NCBI RefSeq assembly: GCF_002150785.1
Contig: NZ_MTAZ01000004.1
Coordinates: 62,001-126,000 of the forward strand
DNA from: Arenibacter amylolyticus
GTDB taxonomy: Bacteria > Bacteroidota > Bacteroidia > Flavobacteriales > Flavobacteriaceae
Direction: 5' to 3'
DNA length: 64,000 nt
Below are positions 36,934-45,657 of the stretch, piece after piece. Below the pieces are notes generated by a model, which saw nothing but the letters and a program-made list of their open reading frames with translations, made no database searches and had not been told where the DNA came from. A program made the translations under genes and the position numbers. Within the stretch, counting starts at the first letter, position 1. Each line of letters opens with the position of its first letter.

Positions 36934-38415
36934 ATGAATAAAATACCATTTTTAAGTTTTCTGATGCTGATGATCACCCTAACGGGCTGTACCGATCTTT
37001 CCGACATCAACGTAAATCCAAATAACGTAAGTGAGACCCACCCACAATTGTTGTTGACCAATATTGCGAGCAATGCATTTACGGTCAATGGTACATCGGC
37101 CTTATACGCCTCCAGAATGCTGGTGCAAACCGATGGGGAAAGCAACCTTCAATATTATAACTGGAGTCGCGCAGAGTTTGGGGATTACAATATGCTAGGG
37201 GAGGTAAGCAAGATGATGCAGGAGGCAGAACGTATAAAGAGTCCGGCCTATATAGCGCTATCTAAATTCTTTAGGGCCTATTATTTTTATAATCTTACGC
37301 TTCGCTTTGGGGATATCCCGTATAGCGAAGCCCTACAAGGGGAGACAGAGGGTAACTATGCCCCTAAATACGATGCTCAAAAAGAGGTGTTTATCGGGAT
37401 ATTAAAGGAATTGGAGGAAGCCAACTTACTCTTAAATAATAATACCGAGTTAATAGCTGGAGATATAATTTATAGCGGTAATTCGCTTAAGTGGCAACGC
37501 TTAATCAATTCTTTTAGGCTAAAAGTCCTTATTACCCTCTCTAAAAAGGAACATGATGCTCAATTGGGGGTTAAAGAAGCCTTTGCCAGTATTGTTGCCA
37601 ATGAACCACTTATGGAGTCTAATGGAGATAACGGTCAGTTAGTGTATTTGGATGAGGAAGGAAGTAGGTATAGAGAGTTTAACTCCAGTAGCTACGGATC
37701 TGGGATGTATATGGATGCGACTTTTATAGACCGATTAAAGGAAAGACGAGACCCTAGATTGTTTATTTTCAGTGGAATTACTAAAAATGCCAAGGAAGCG
37801 GGACTGGCAATAGACGATTTTAATGCCTATGCCGGAGGCGATCCCCTGGCTCCCTATGCCGAGGTAAATGATAAGGCTGCGGCAGGCGATGTTTCCAAGG
37901 TAAATTTGAGATATTCCACAGACCCCACTACCGAACCACATAATTTGATGGGCTATTGGGAGCTAGAATTTATTCTGGCCGAAGCCGCGCTTAGAGGGTG
38001 GATAGGCAGCAGTGCCAAAACGCATTATGAAAATGCCGTAAAAGCTTCTTTTAGCTTTTATAATGAGTATGCCAAAAACTTGGAAGCGTATGTAACGGCA
38101 TCGGATGCCGAGACCTACCTAAACGGTCCCTTGGTGGCTTTTGAAGAAGGGATGTCTATGGATAATAAACTGGAATTGATATTGACCCAAAAATACTTCA
38201 CCACCTTTTTGCAGTCGGGCTGGAGCATGTATTTTGACCATCTAAGAACGGGATATCCCAATTTTGCACATTCCCCAGGAGTTACTCCTCCCACTAGGTG
38301 GATGTACCCTCAATCTGAATACAACAATAATACCCAACATGTTTCCCAAGCAATTGAAGCACAGTTTGGGGCAGGAAACGATAAGATAAGGGAAATTAGC
38401 TGGTGGCTGCAGTAA
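36934..38415 (+). CDS. SusD/RagB-family nutrient-binding lipoprotein
   Basis: A 493-residue lipoprotein with lipobox LTGC (Cys19 or so) and the SusD-like helical fold, of the SusD-like_2 subgroup: it begins NVNPNNVSETHPQLLLTNIAS, has the conserved RAYYFYNLTLRFGDIPYSEAL and ends with the family pattern ...WWLQ after NDKIREIS. SusD proteins sit on SusC as a lid and bind oligosaccharides, peptides or other ligands. The subgroup is often associated with nutrients other than long glycans. Its gene and susC form an operon; the 38416-38715 gap separates it from the phosphatase-like gene. Confidence 0.9.
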   Translation: MNKIPFLSFLMLMITLTGCTDLSDINVNPNNVSETHPQLLLTNIASNAFTVNGTSALYASRMLVQTDGESNLQYYNWSRAEFGDYNMLGEVSKMMQEAERIKSPAYIALSKFFRAYYFYNLTLRFGDIPYSEALQGETEGNYAPKYDAQKEVFIGILKELEEANLLLNNNTELIAGDIIYSGNSLKWQRLINSFRLKVLITLSKKEHDAQLGVKEAFASIVANEPLMESNGDNGQLVYLDEEGSRYREFNSSSYGSGMYMDATFIDRLKERRDPRLFIFSGITKNAKEAGLAIDDFNAYAGGDPLAPYAEVNDKAAAGDVSKVNLRYSTDPTTEPHNLMGYWELEFILAEAALRGWIGSSAKTHYENAVKASFSFYNEYAKNLEAYVTASDAETYLNGPLVAFEEGMSMDNKLELILTQKYFTTFLQSGWSMYFDHLRTGYPNFAHSPGVTPPTRWMYPQSEYNNNTQHVSQAIEAQFGAGNDKIREISWWLQ

Positions 38416-38715
38416 TATTTTGGACTTGAATATGGGCTTCATATAATGGAATGTTTATTTTAGAGGTTGGGCATAGCTGCCAAGTAGTGGGGCACCCCTA
38501 GAGGGCCAGGGAGGCTTTGGATATATAAGGACCATACTATAGGGGAACGCAGTGTTTAGTTATGTTGTTATCCTTCCTTAGTAAGTATAGGGATTGCTGC
38601 CAAACCTTCTTGTTAAACCGTGGGTGTAGTCATAAACATCACCATTGAAACCAATATTTAGATTGGAGCAGTTGTTCCAATAATATAAATTTTAACACTA
38701 TAAATAATTAATCAG
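38416..38715. other. Gap between SusD-like gene and phosphatase gene
   Basis: A 300-base stretch with no ORF of note, no strong terminator and no exact -7 element. Short T-rich and A-rich segments near 38680-38710 might hold the promoter of the next gene. Confidence 0.3.
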
Positions 38716-39810
38716 ATGAAAAGAAGCGTAGTAACTGTGATGATGGTTCTCCTAGCGGGAATATTCTCTAAAGGCATGGCACAAACCGACCAGCAACCCA
38801 ATGTAATTCTTATAACCTTGGACGGACTCCGTTGGCAGGAGCTTTTTTCCGGAGCAGATCCCTTGTTGGTAACCAACAAAAATTATGTAGGGGATACTAC
38901 TGGTTTAAAGGCCAGATTTTGGAGAGATACCCCAGAGGAGAGAAGAACTATTTTGATGCCTTTTTTCTGGAATAAAGTGAAAGAAATGGGACAGTTGCAC
39001 GGAAATAGAAGCCTTGGGAATAAGGTAAACCTCACCAATGAAATGTGGTTTTCCTATCCTGGGTATAACGAGATCTTAACCGGGGAAGCAGACGACAAAA
39101 GGATTACCAGCAACAGAAAAGAGAACAACCCTAATAAGACCATCTTGGAAAGAGTGAATAACTTGCCTGCCTATAAGGGAAAAGTTGCGGCCTTTGGTAG
39201 CTGGGACGTCTTTCCCTTTATCATAAACAAAACCCGTTCTGGAGTGCCCGTGAACGCAGGTTTTGATATTGTAGAGGGCAATGACCTTACGGAAAGGGAA
39301 GTCTTTCTTAACCAATTACAGTCAGAAATACCTAGTCCATGGGGCTCGGTTCGTTTAGACGCTTTTACCAATCACTATGCTATGGAGTATATGAAGAGGA
39401 AAAAACCAAAATTGGTATTCATATCCTATGGGGAAACCGATGATTTTGCGCACGACGGCGAATACGATGCCTATTTAAAATCGGCTTTAAATACAGACGG
39501 ATTAATAGAAAAATTATGGAATTTTACCCAGCAAGATCCCTTCTATAAAAACAATACTACCTTTATTATCACCACCGATCATGGGCGGGGTACACAACCT
39601 TTGGACACCTGGAAAGGTCATGGCTCTAGTACAGAAGGCTCCGATGAGGTATGGATAGTTGCCTTTGGTAAAGGCGTATCTGCCAAGGGAGAAGTTACAG
39701 AAGAAAAACAGCTTTATACCAATCAGGTGGCGCCCACGGTAATAAAATACCTAGGGGTTACCCTAGAAGGACCTGGTTTTAAAGGAAAAACATTGAAATT
39801 GGATAAATAA
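38716..39810 (+). CDS. Secreted alkaline-phosphatase-family protein
   Basis: A 364-residue protein with a signal peptide (to about AQT, residue 23). It opens with PNVILITLDGLRWQELFSGA, the first metal-ligand Asp motif of the alkaline phosphatase/phosphodiesterase/sulfatase fold. Later ligands are seen in FISYGETDDFAHDGEYDAYL, TTDHGRG and WKGHGSS. The nucleophile Thr/Ser position falls in WFSYPGYNEIL, so a phosphodiesterase- or phosphomutase-like enzyme is the best guess; the precise reaction is unknown. It follows the SusCD pair and could process the phosphorylated ligand they import. Confidence 0.8.
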   Translation: MKRSVVTVMMVLLAGIFSKGMAQTDQQPNVILITLDGLRWQELFSGADPLLVTNKNYVGDTTGLKARFWRDTPEERRTILMPFFWNKVKEMGQLHGNRSLGNKVNLTNEMWFSYPGYNEILTGEADDKRITSNRKENNPNKTILERVNNLPAYKGKVAAFGSWDVFPFIINKTRSGVPVNAGFDIVEGNDLTEREVFLNQLQSEIPSPWGSVRLDAFTNHYAMEYMKRKKPKLVFISYGETDDFAHDGEYDAYLKSALNTDGLIEKLWNFTQQDPFYKNNTTFIITTDHGRGTQPLDTWKGHGSSTEGSDEVWIVAFGKGVSAKGEVTEEKQLYTNQVAPTVIKYLGVTLEGPGFKGKTLKLDK

Positions 39811-39893
39811 TAATAGCTACTGACCATAATTGGTCCATTTTTAAAACTTAGTATCCTTGGAGTAGTTAATTCGGATACTATGTTGATCTAAAT

Positions 39894-39930
39894 AAAAACT
39901 TCATCTCGAATCATCGGGATGAAGTTTTTT
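39894..39930. terminator. Terminator between convergent genes
   Basis: AAAAACTTCATC (39894-39905) pairs with GATGAAGTTTTTT (39918-39930), with A-run before and T-run after, so it can act in both directions: for the phosphatase gene (plus) and the interrupted gene (minus). Confidence 0.85.
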
Positions 39931-39974
39931 GTTAGTAACCACTATAAACATTGAGATTTCTAGGAAGTAGCGAT

Positions 39975-41780
39975 TTAGATTGCCGATTGGGAATGTGATT
40001 GCACCTCAATTTCTAAATTGCTAAGAGTCTTGGTTGTACAAGCTAATTCTGCGAGTATCGCTATTCTAGCGCTTGAGAAGGTTTTCTCTAAATTAGAAAA
40101 CAAGTCTTGATAATAGGCGATTCCGGAATTTAGATTTTTTATAAAGGTCAATAAATACTTTTCTTGTTTTTTATTCATGGAAAATCTGCTTTCTTCAATT
40201 TTGCTTTTTAGATAGTCCATATAGATTCCCAGTTCTTTTATAAACATATTGGGCCTGTCGGTTCTAGCTATAATATTGGTCCGACCATAGATATGATCGG
40301 TCATTTCCTGAAGTGAAACAATTTTAGAATAATAAGCCATATTTGGTCCTGGACAAACAGACACCCCCGGCCCCTCTGTTTTGGTATCCAAATCGTAGGC
40401 TAAAAGAGCAGATGTTCCCAAGCCCACACAGGTGCAAGATTTCTCGGTGATTTTATTGAATTTATAATCGTACTCGGCCTTGGAAATATCCTGGGTCTCC
40501 AATTCCTTGATTTTTATATGTTGATATTGCCTAGAAGCGGTACACAATCCTTTTTCCGTGTATTCCTTATTAAGGGCAACAAATTTCTTGGGACAAGAAC
40601 TGCCAGGTCGCTTCTTATCAATTAATTGTTGTTTTTCCAGGTCTTTTGTGCTGCCTCTAAGGTTATGGAATGGAACCCCTAGAGGAGAAACGTCACTTAG
40701 ATAAAGGTCTTTTTCCTTGGCAGCCACTAATTGATTCATCGTTGCTTTATCTACAGTAGTAGCTTCCGGAACCAATAGAAAAGGAGTTCCCCACCCTACG
40801 GAATCTACCTGGTAGTGGTTTAGTAAAAACTGATGTTCTTCAAAAGTACCCACACCTCCCTGAGCAGTAATTCTTAGGGGTAATTTTTGTGGAGCTTCCT
40901 TTCCCTTAGCCTCCAAGGCCGATGTTAACAAGGTGTAAATCTCTTCTTGCAGGGCCTGGCGGTTGTTCTTAAACTCAGCTAATATGGGGCCCATTAAATA
41001 TCCGTCGGTAGCAAATGCATGACCCCCGCAATTTAAACCCGATTCAATTCTATATTCGGATACCCAAAGTCCCTTTTATGCCAAAAATTTTCCCTGTATC
41101 AATGCGGATCGATAATCGCTAACCTTAAGTACAATTTTCTTCTTTATAAAGCCATTACTATCTGGGTAGAAATCTTCAAAATTTTCCAGATAACTATACA
41201 ATCTTGGGTTCATACCGGCAGAAAGAATAAGGGAAGAACATAGTTTACTGTTGGCGTATCCCCGAAGTGCAGCATGTGCATCATTAAATTCGGTAGGCAG
41301 TTTCACATCCTTTGTAAAATTATCCTTGTCTACCTTGGTCATGATATTAACATCCACACTCCCCATGGTTAAGTGCTCTTTTAACCATTTATTTACCGCA
41401 CCTTTTTTAATTTCGTGGGAGGAAAATTTTTCCAACTCCTGTTTTAGGGTAGTGGCATCTGGAAGTAAGTTTAGGTAGGCACTTAGCTCTTTACGGGTAT
41501 TGAAGGTGGAATTCTTAAGGGCTTCAAATTTTTTGTTCGCGGCATCATGGATGAGGTTCAGGTAACTGGTAATTCGTTTGGCCCTAAAATCTTCCAGCTT
41601 GTCTGAAATTTCTTGGTAGGGAACTTCAAATTTTTCGCAGTACATTTTACGAAGTTTTTCTAAAAGGATATCGTCTACCAGTGAAATAACGGAGTCTATC
41701 CCAAGGTGCGATACCTTTAAAGGAGTGTCTATGGTAAACCCTATTCCCATTACGGGTATGTGAAAATTGTGATGTGTCAT
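39975..41780 (-). pseudogene. FMN-type TIM-barrel (nitronate-monooxygenase-like) protein with in-frame stop
   Basis: Two ORFs (41780-41076, 234 residues; and 40994-39975, 339 residues) lie in the same frame, joined by 27 codons that read through without other stops. A single TAA at 41076-41078 splits a 601-codon gene; the flanks KFLA and KGLWVSEYRIESGLN read as continuous protein, and one base change (TAA to AAA) restores it. The C-terminal part has GLNCGGHAFATDG, then ITAQGGVGTFEEHQF and GWGTPFLLVPEA, which resemble the GGH, phosphate-binding GG and MGTRFL blocks of nitronate monooxygenase/FabK enzymes. Four clustered cysteines (CPKK, GLC, SCTC, VCPG) follow. The family is inferred from motif order alone. 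Confidence 0.6.
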
Positions 41781-42152
41781 AAAATTAATTTAAATATTTG
41801 ATGCGGAGGAAGTAGGTGTTATTTAAAAGCGTTTTTAATAGTAGGGCGATGGTTTTCAGTGAGTTATAGTTAGCGTCCCCCTGTGTGTTAATCGTCAAAA
41901 TTCACGATAAATCCAATGCTATTTCATGATTTTTATCATAGAATGAACATACTGATTAATTAAATTTCCCCTTATGGAATAGGTGAAAAGAGAGGGGTTT
42001 AAAAGTTTATGGGGTTAGTGTTTTAATAATGATAGGTTGAAGTTATGATAACCTATCGCTGGGGGATTAAGGGGATATTTGTAGGGAGTTGTTAAGGAAG
42101 TAGTTAGAGTTTGTTTTAATTGGAGGCTGGTGCATTGCACCAGCTTTTTTTT
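41781..42152 (+). ncRNA. Possible small RNA ending in an orphan terminator
   Basis: No coding-like frame is seen here, but the end has a perfect intrinsic terminator on the plus strand (GCTGGTGC-ATT-GCACCAGC at 42126-42144, then eight T). No plus-strand gene is upstream: both flanking genes read minus, and the phosphatase gene has its own terminator at 39894-39930. The stretch also contains GATAGGTT paired with AACCTATC near 42030-42056 and several G-rich loops. I infer a plus-strand noncoding transcript somewhere within this interval; the start is unknown. Confidence 0.35.
42126..42152 (+). terminator. Orphan intrinsic terminator
   Basis: An 8-base-pair G+C-rich stem (42126-42133 with 42137-42144) followed by TTTTTTTT. 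Strong on the plus strand only; in the minus direction no T-run follows. Confidence 0.82.
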
Positions 42153-42169
42153 ATCAACCCTATACTTTT

Positions 42170-42925
42170 TTATCTAAAAAGAATAAGGAAGGCCCCTATG
42201 GCAGTTAAAATCAGGATCATCCTTCTGTAAAACTGATCTTTTATAATCTTTACCAATCGCACCCCTACAAAAAGACCTAGAATAATTGCTGGAACTAATT
42301 TTAGGTTTATTAGCAGTGTTTCTGGGGTAATGGTCTTCCAGATAAATATGTGAAAGGGAAGTTTAAAGATGTTTACAATGAAAAACAGCCAGGCTGCAGT
42401 TCCGATGAATTCATTCTTAGGGAGCCTCATGGCCAAAAAATAGATGTTGGAAAATGCCCCCGCCAAATTTCCGATCATAGTGGTTATTCCTGCTAGGGTG
42501 CCTATAAAGCCTGCAAAAGCCCAATGGGTAGGGACATTTTTAGATTTTTTGCGGTCCCACCAATACATCATAGCTACGGTGAATAAGATAATAGCAGACA
42601 TCCCAATTTTAAAAGTAGCTTCTGGTAGCTCTTTTCCAATGGCGGTTCCAATAAAAATCCCCAAGATCATCCATGGCAAAAAGGCTAGGATGTATTTCCA
42701 TTTAGCATGTCTGTTATAGTAGATTACGGCGATGGTATCTCCTACCACTAGCAAAGGGACAAGCACTCCGGTAGAATCCTTTGCGCCAAAAGCCAAGGCC
42801 ATAAGGGTAACAATGATGATGGATATACCTTTAATTCCCGCTTTGGAGATTCCTAAAACAAAAATAGCTGTAAAAGCAAGTATCCAGGTAGTAGCGGTAG
42901 TATCCATTGCGATTGTGAGATTCAT
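42170..42925 (-). CDS. TauE/SafE-family sulfite or small organic anion exporter
   Basis: A 251-residue membrane protein counted from the ATG at 42925 (MNLTIAMDTTATT). Longer starts up to 42997 lie upstream of the likely promoter. Eight or so TM segments are visible, with the family pattern GISKAGIKGISIIIVTL near the start and a repeat FIGTLAGITTMIGNLAGAFSNIY in the middle. TauE/SafE proteins export sulfite, sulfoacetate or similar anions. The gene is divergent from the Na+/solute symporter gene, which may share the substrate pathway. The substrate is not given by the sequence. Confidence 0.82.
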   Translation of the reverse strand: MNLTIAMDTTATTWILAFTAIFVLGISKAGIKGISIIIVTLMALAFGAKDSTGVLVPLLVVGDTIAVIYYNRHAKWKYILAFLPWMILGIFIGTAIGKELPEATFKIGMSAIILFTVAMMYWWDRKKSKNVPTHWAFAGFIGTLAGITTMIGNLAGAFSNIYFLAMRLPKNEFIGTAAWLFFIVNIFKLPFHIFIWKTITPETLLINLKLVPAIILGLFVGVRLVKIIKDQFYRRMILILTAIGAFLILFR

Positions 42926-42949
42926 TTGCAACATTTGGCGATCGTTCGG

Positions 42950-42957
42950 CAAAAGTA
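42950..42957 (-). promoter_or_regulatory. -7 promoter element of the TauE/SafE gene
   Basis: On the minus strand TACTTTTG matches TAnnTTTG exactly, 25 bases before the chosen start at 42925. On the plus strand the facing symporter gene has a TATCTTTA (one mismatch) at about 42971-42978. Confidence 0.45.
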
Positions 42958-43007
42958 TCCTAAAAAAAATTATCTTTATCGCTTTTTCAACAACCAAAGC
43001 AAAATTG

Positions 43008-44819
43008 ATGGAATTAAGTACGCTTGATTATAGTTTTATAATCGTTTTCTTCTCAATCGTTTTATTTATAGGGGTCTATGTATCTAAAAAATCAGGATCT
43101 AGCTCCTCAGAATATTTTCTTTCTGGCAGGACCATGCCTTGGTGGTTATTGGGACTTTCCATGGTAGCCACTACCTTTTCTACCGATACGCCCAACTTGG
43201 TAACGGATATTGTTCGTACCAACGGTGTTTCTGGAAACTGGGTATGGTGGGCCTTTTTATTGACTGGATTGCTTACCGTATTTGTCTATGCCAAGCTTTG
43301 GCGGAAATCTAATGTAAGCACGGATTTGGAATTCTATGAGCTTAGGTATGGGGGAAAACCTGCCGAGTTTCTAAGAAAGTTCAGGGCCGTTTATCTAGGG
43401 GTGATCTTTAATGTGATTACTATGTCTGCCGTTACTTTGGCAGCGATAAAAATTGGAGGTATTATGTTGGGACTGGAGCCATGGGTAACCGTGGTAAGTG
43501 CTGGTCTTATTACAGTAACCTTTAGTGCCTTGGGTGGATTTAAAGGGGTGGTTTATACCGATTTCCTTTTGTTCTTCGTAGCTATGGGAGGTGCTATTGG
43601 AGCAGCCTATTACCTAGTGAACATTCCAGAAGTAGGGGGTTTAGAAGCACTTTTGGCCAATGAACATGTGTCGGACAAGCTTTCTATATTACCCGATTTT
43701 AGTAATACCAATGCCGTCATTACCCTACTTATTATACCATTGGCAGTACAGTGGTGGAGTTCGTGGTATCCTGGAGCAGAGCCAGGTGGTGGTGGGTATA
43801 TCGCTCAGCGTATGCTGGCCGCTAAAAACGAGAACCATGCCATTGGTGCTACCTTCTTTTTTAACATTATGCATTATGCCCTAAGACCATGGCCGTGGAT
43901 TTTGGTGGCATTGGCTTCTTTGGCAGTATATCCGGACGTAGCCAGTATACACGAGGCATTCCCTAACGTGGCTGCAGATAAGTTGGGACACGATTTGGCT
44001 TATTCTGCGATGCTGACCAAATTGCCTAGTGGACTATTAGGCCTGGTATTGGCTTCCTTGATAGCCGCGTATATGAGTACCATCTCTACACAGCTAAACT
44101 GGGGGTCTTCCTATATAGTATATGACTTTTACAAGCAGCAGATTAATCCAGAAGCATCGGAAAAAAGACTGGTTGCCGTTGGTAGAATCTCTACCGTGAT
44201 ATTAATGGTTTGTAGTGCCGTACTGGCCTTGTTGCTTCAAAATGCGCTACAGTTATTTGAGGTGTTGTTGGTATTTGGTGCAGGTACAGGATTAATCTTT
44301 ATTCTAAGATGGTTCTGGTGGAGAATTAATGCGTGGAGTGAGATTACGGCCATGTTTGCCTCCGGGATCATTTCTATTGTATTAAAGCTTACGGCAGTGG
44401 GTCCTTTCTTGTTTGCCGCAGAATCTGGTGTTTTCCCGCAATGGGCAGAATACCCCTTTGTAGTGTTAACTACTACCATTATCTGGTTGGCGGCTACGTT
44501 TATGACCCAGCCCGAATCTAAGCAGGTGCTACAATCTTTTTATAAAAAAATACAGCCAGGAGGCCCGGGATGGTCCAAGGTGGTTAACGAAGCCGAGGCT
44601 GAAAATACGGACATAGTAAACTCCAAGGAAAAATGGAGTGTACCCTCTGGAATTAGTGCCATGCTATTGGGCTGTGTCCTCATATACTCTTGTATGTTTG
44701 CAACTGGTTATTGGATCTATGGCAAAACAACTCAGGCAATAATCTTAACAGGGGTAGCCATTGTTTCCGGACTATTGCTGGCAAGGGCTTGGAACAAGAT
44801 GAAGGATCATATCCTATAA
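43008..44819 (+). CDS. Sodium:solute symporter family protein
   Basis: A 603-residue membrane protein counted from the ATG at 43008 (MELSTLDYSFIIVFFSIVL). The frame is open to 42732, but that region overlaps the divergent TauE gene. About 14 TM segments are predicted, and the SSS-family signature GRTMPWWLLGLSMVATTFSTDTP is present near residues 40-65, with the later AYMSTISTQLNWGSSY motif around 355. The family moves sugars, amino acids, vitamins or acids with Na+. The substrate is not clear. The C-terminal extension of some 50 residues beyond the usual core, rich in charged residues then two TMs, matches the longer subgroup. Confidence 0.88.
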   Translation: MELSTLDYSFIIVFFSIVLFIGVYVSKKSGSSSSEYFLSGRTMPWWLLGLSMVATTFSTDTPNLVTDIVRTNGVSGNWVWWAFLLTGLLTVFVYAKLWRKSNVSTDLEFYELRYGGKPAEFLRKFRAVYLGVIFNVITMSAVTLAAIKIGGIMLGLEPWVTVVSAGLITVTFSALGGFKGVVYTDFLLFFVAMGGAIGAAYYLVNIPEVGGLEALLANEHVSDKLSILPDFSNTNAVITLLIIPLAVQWWSSWYPGAEPGGGGYIAQRMLAAKNENHAIGATFFFNIMHYALRPWPWILVALASLAVYPDVASIHEAFPNVAADKLGHDLAYSAMLTKLPSGLLGLVLASLIAAYMSTISTQLNWGSSYIVYDFYKQQINPEASEKRLVAVGRISTVILMVCSAVLALLLQNALQLFEVLLVFGAGTGLIFILRWFWWRINAWSEITAMFASGIISIVLKLTAVGPFLFAAESGVFPQWAEYPFVVLTTTIIWLAATFMTQPESKQVLQSFYKKIQPGGPGWSKVVNEAEAENTDIVNSKEKWSVPSGISAMLLGCVLIYSCMFATGYWIYGKTTQAIILTGVAIVSGLLLARAWNKMKDHIL

Positions 44820-44845
44820 ATATCAATCCAAAAGGATGTAGAAAA

Positions 44846-44879
44846 TTAAAAAGAGCACCCATAGCGGTGCTCTTTTTAA
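44846..44879. terminator. Bidirectional terminator between the symporter and ribE
   Basis: A stem TTAAAAAGAGCACC/GGTGCTCTTTTTAA around CATAGC, with A-run and T-run on each side, lies between convergent genes. Confidence 0.88.
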
Positions 44880-44996
44880 TTATGGTAACTGTTTATGAAA
44901 GTTTGGTATTACTGATATAAGGTATTGGTTGGTAGAGCGTCACGGTCGCTAAGAAAGAGGTGTGGAGAACTGGGCTAGACCTCCAAAGACATTAAT

Positions 44997-45587
44997 TTAA
45001 TCTCTAAGCTCCAATAGTCTGGATACGTATTTACCAATTACATCAAACTCCAAATTCACTACTGTTCCAACCTGGTAAGTGTTAAATACCGTATGCTCAT
45101 AGGTATAGGGAATGATAGCTACGCTAAAGCTATCCTTTTTAGATCCTACTACCGTTAAGCTAGTGCCATCTATGGTAATGGAACCCTTTTCAATGGTTAC
45201 ATTGTTTAGGTCGGCATCGTAGCTAAAGGTAAATATCCAACTTCCGTCCTGCTCCTCAATATGAGTGCAGGTCCCGGTCTGATCTACGTGGCCCTGTACA
45301 ATATGTCCGTCTAATCTTGCCCCCAAAACCATGGCGCGTTCCAGGTTTACGATATTCCCCGGTGTAAGGTTGCCCAGATTGGTTTTTTGTAAGGTTTCGT
45401 CTATGGCGGTAACCGTATAACGATCCTCCTCTATGCCTACCACGGTAAGGCAAACCCCATTGTGAGAAACGCTCTGATCTATCTTAAGTTCCTGGGTAAT
45501 GGTAGATTTTATAGTGATGTGGAAATTGCTGCCATCCCGCACTGTATTTGTGACTTCTCCCAAAGTTTCAATAATTCCAGTAAACAT
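44997..45587 (-). CDS. ribE: Riboflavin synthase, alpha subunit
   Basis: A 196-residue enzyme that converts two 6,7-dimethyl-8-ribityllumazine molecules to riboflavin and a pyrimidine. It has the diagnostic start MFTGIIETLGEV and the internal repeat pair: residues 1-95 with SHNGVCLTV, and 96-190 with ITIDGTSLTV. The second half starts LDGHIVQGHVDQTG. It works as a trimer in the cytosol. The gene faces pdxA; no FMN riboswitch was seen in the 70 bases between them. Other riboflavin genes are not in the window. Confidence 0.95.
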   Translation of the reverse strand: MFTGIIETLGEVTNTVRDGSNFHITIKSTITQELKIDQSVSHNGVCLTVVGIEEDRYTVTAIDETLQKTNLGNLTPGNIVNLERAMVLGARLDGHIVQGHVDQTGTCTHIEEQDGSWIFTFSYDADLNNVTIEKGSITIDGTSLTVVGSKKDSFSVAIIPYTYEHTVFNTYQVGTVVNLEFDVIGKYVSRLLELRD

Positions 45588-45604
45588 GTGTCGTTTTAAT
45601 TAAT

Positions 45605-45612
45605 TAGTTTTG
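45605..45612 (+). promoter_or_regulatory. -7 promoter element of pdxA
   Basis: TAGTTTTG matches TAnnTTTG exactly, 45 bases before the pdxA start at 45658. A -33 TTG could not be placed. Confidence 0.4.
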
Positions 45613-45657
45613 TGGGGTAAAATTAACGGTTTATTTTATATTAAACGACAATACAGT

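Noticed and set aside
42732-43007. Upstream extension of the sodium:solute symporter frame
   Set aside because: It overlaps the divergent TauE/SafE gene, lies before the likely promoter, and lacks family-like residues; ATG 43008 fits the family start.
45588-45657. FMN riboswitch in front of ribE
   Set aside because: The short interval between ribE and pdxA has no conserved RFN blocks.
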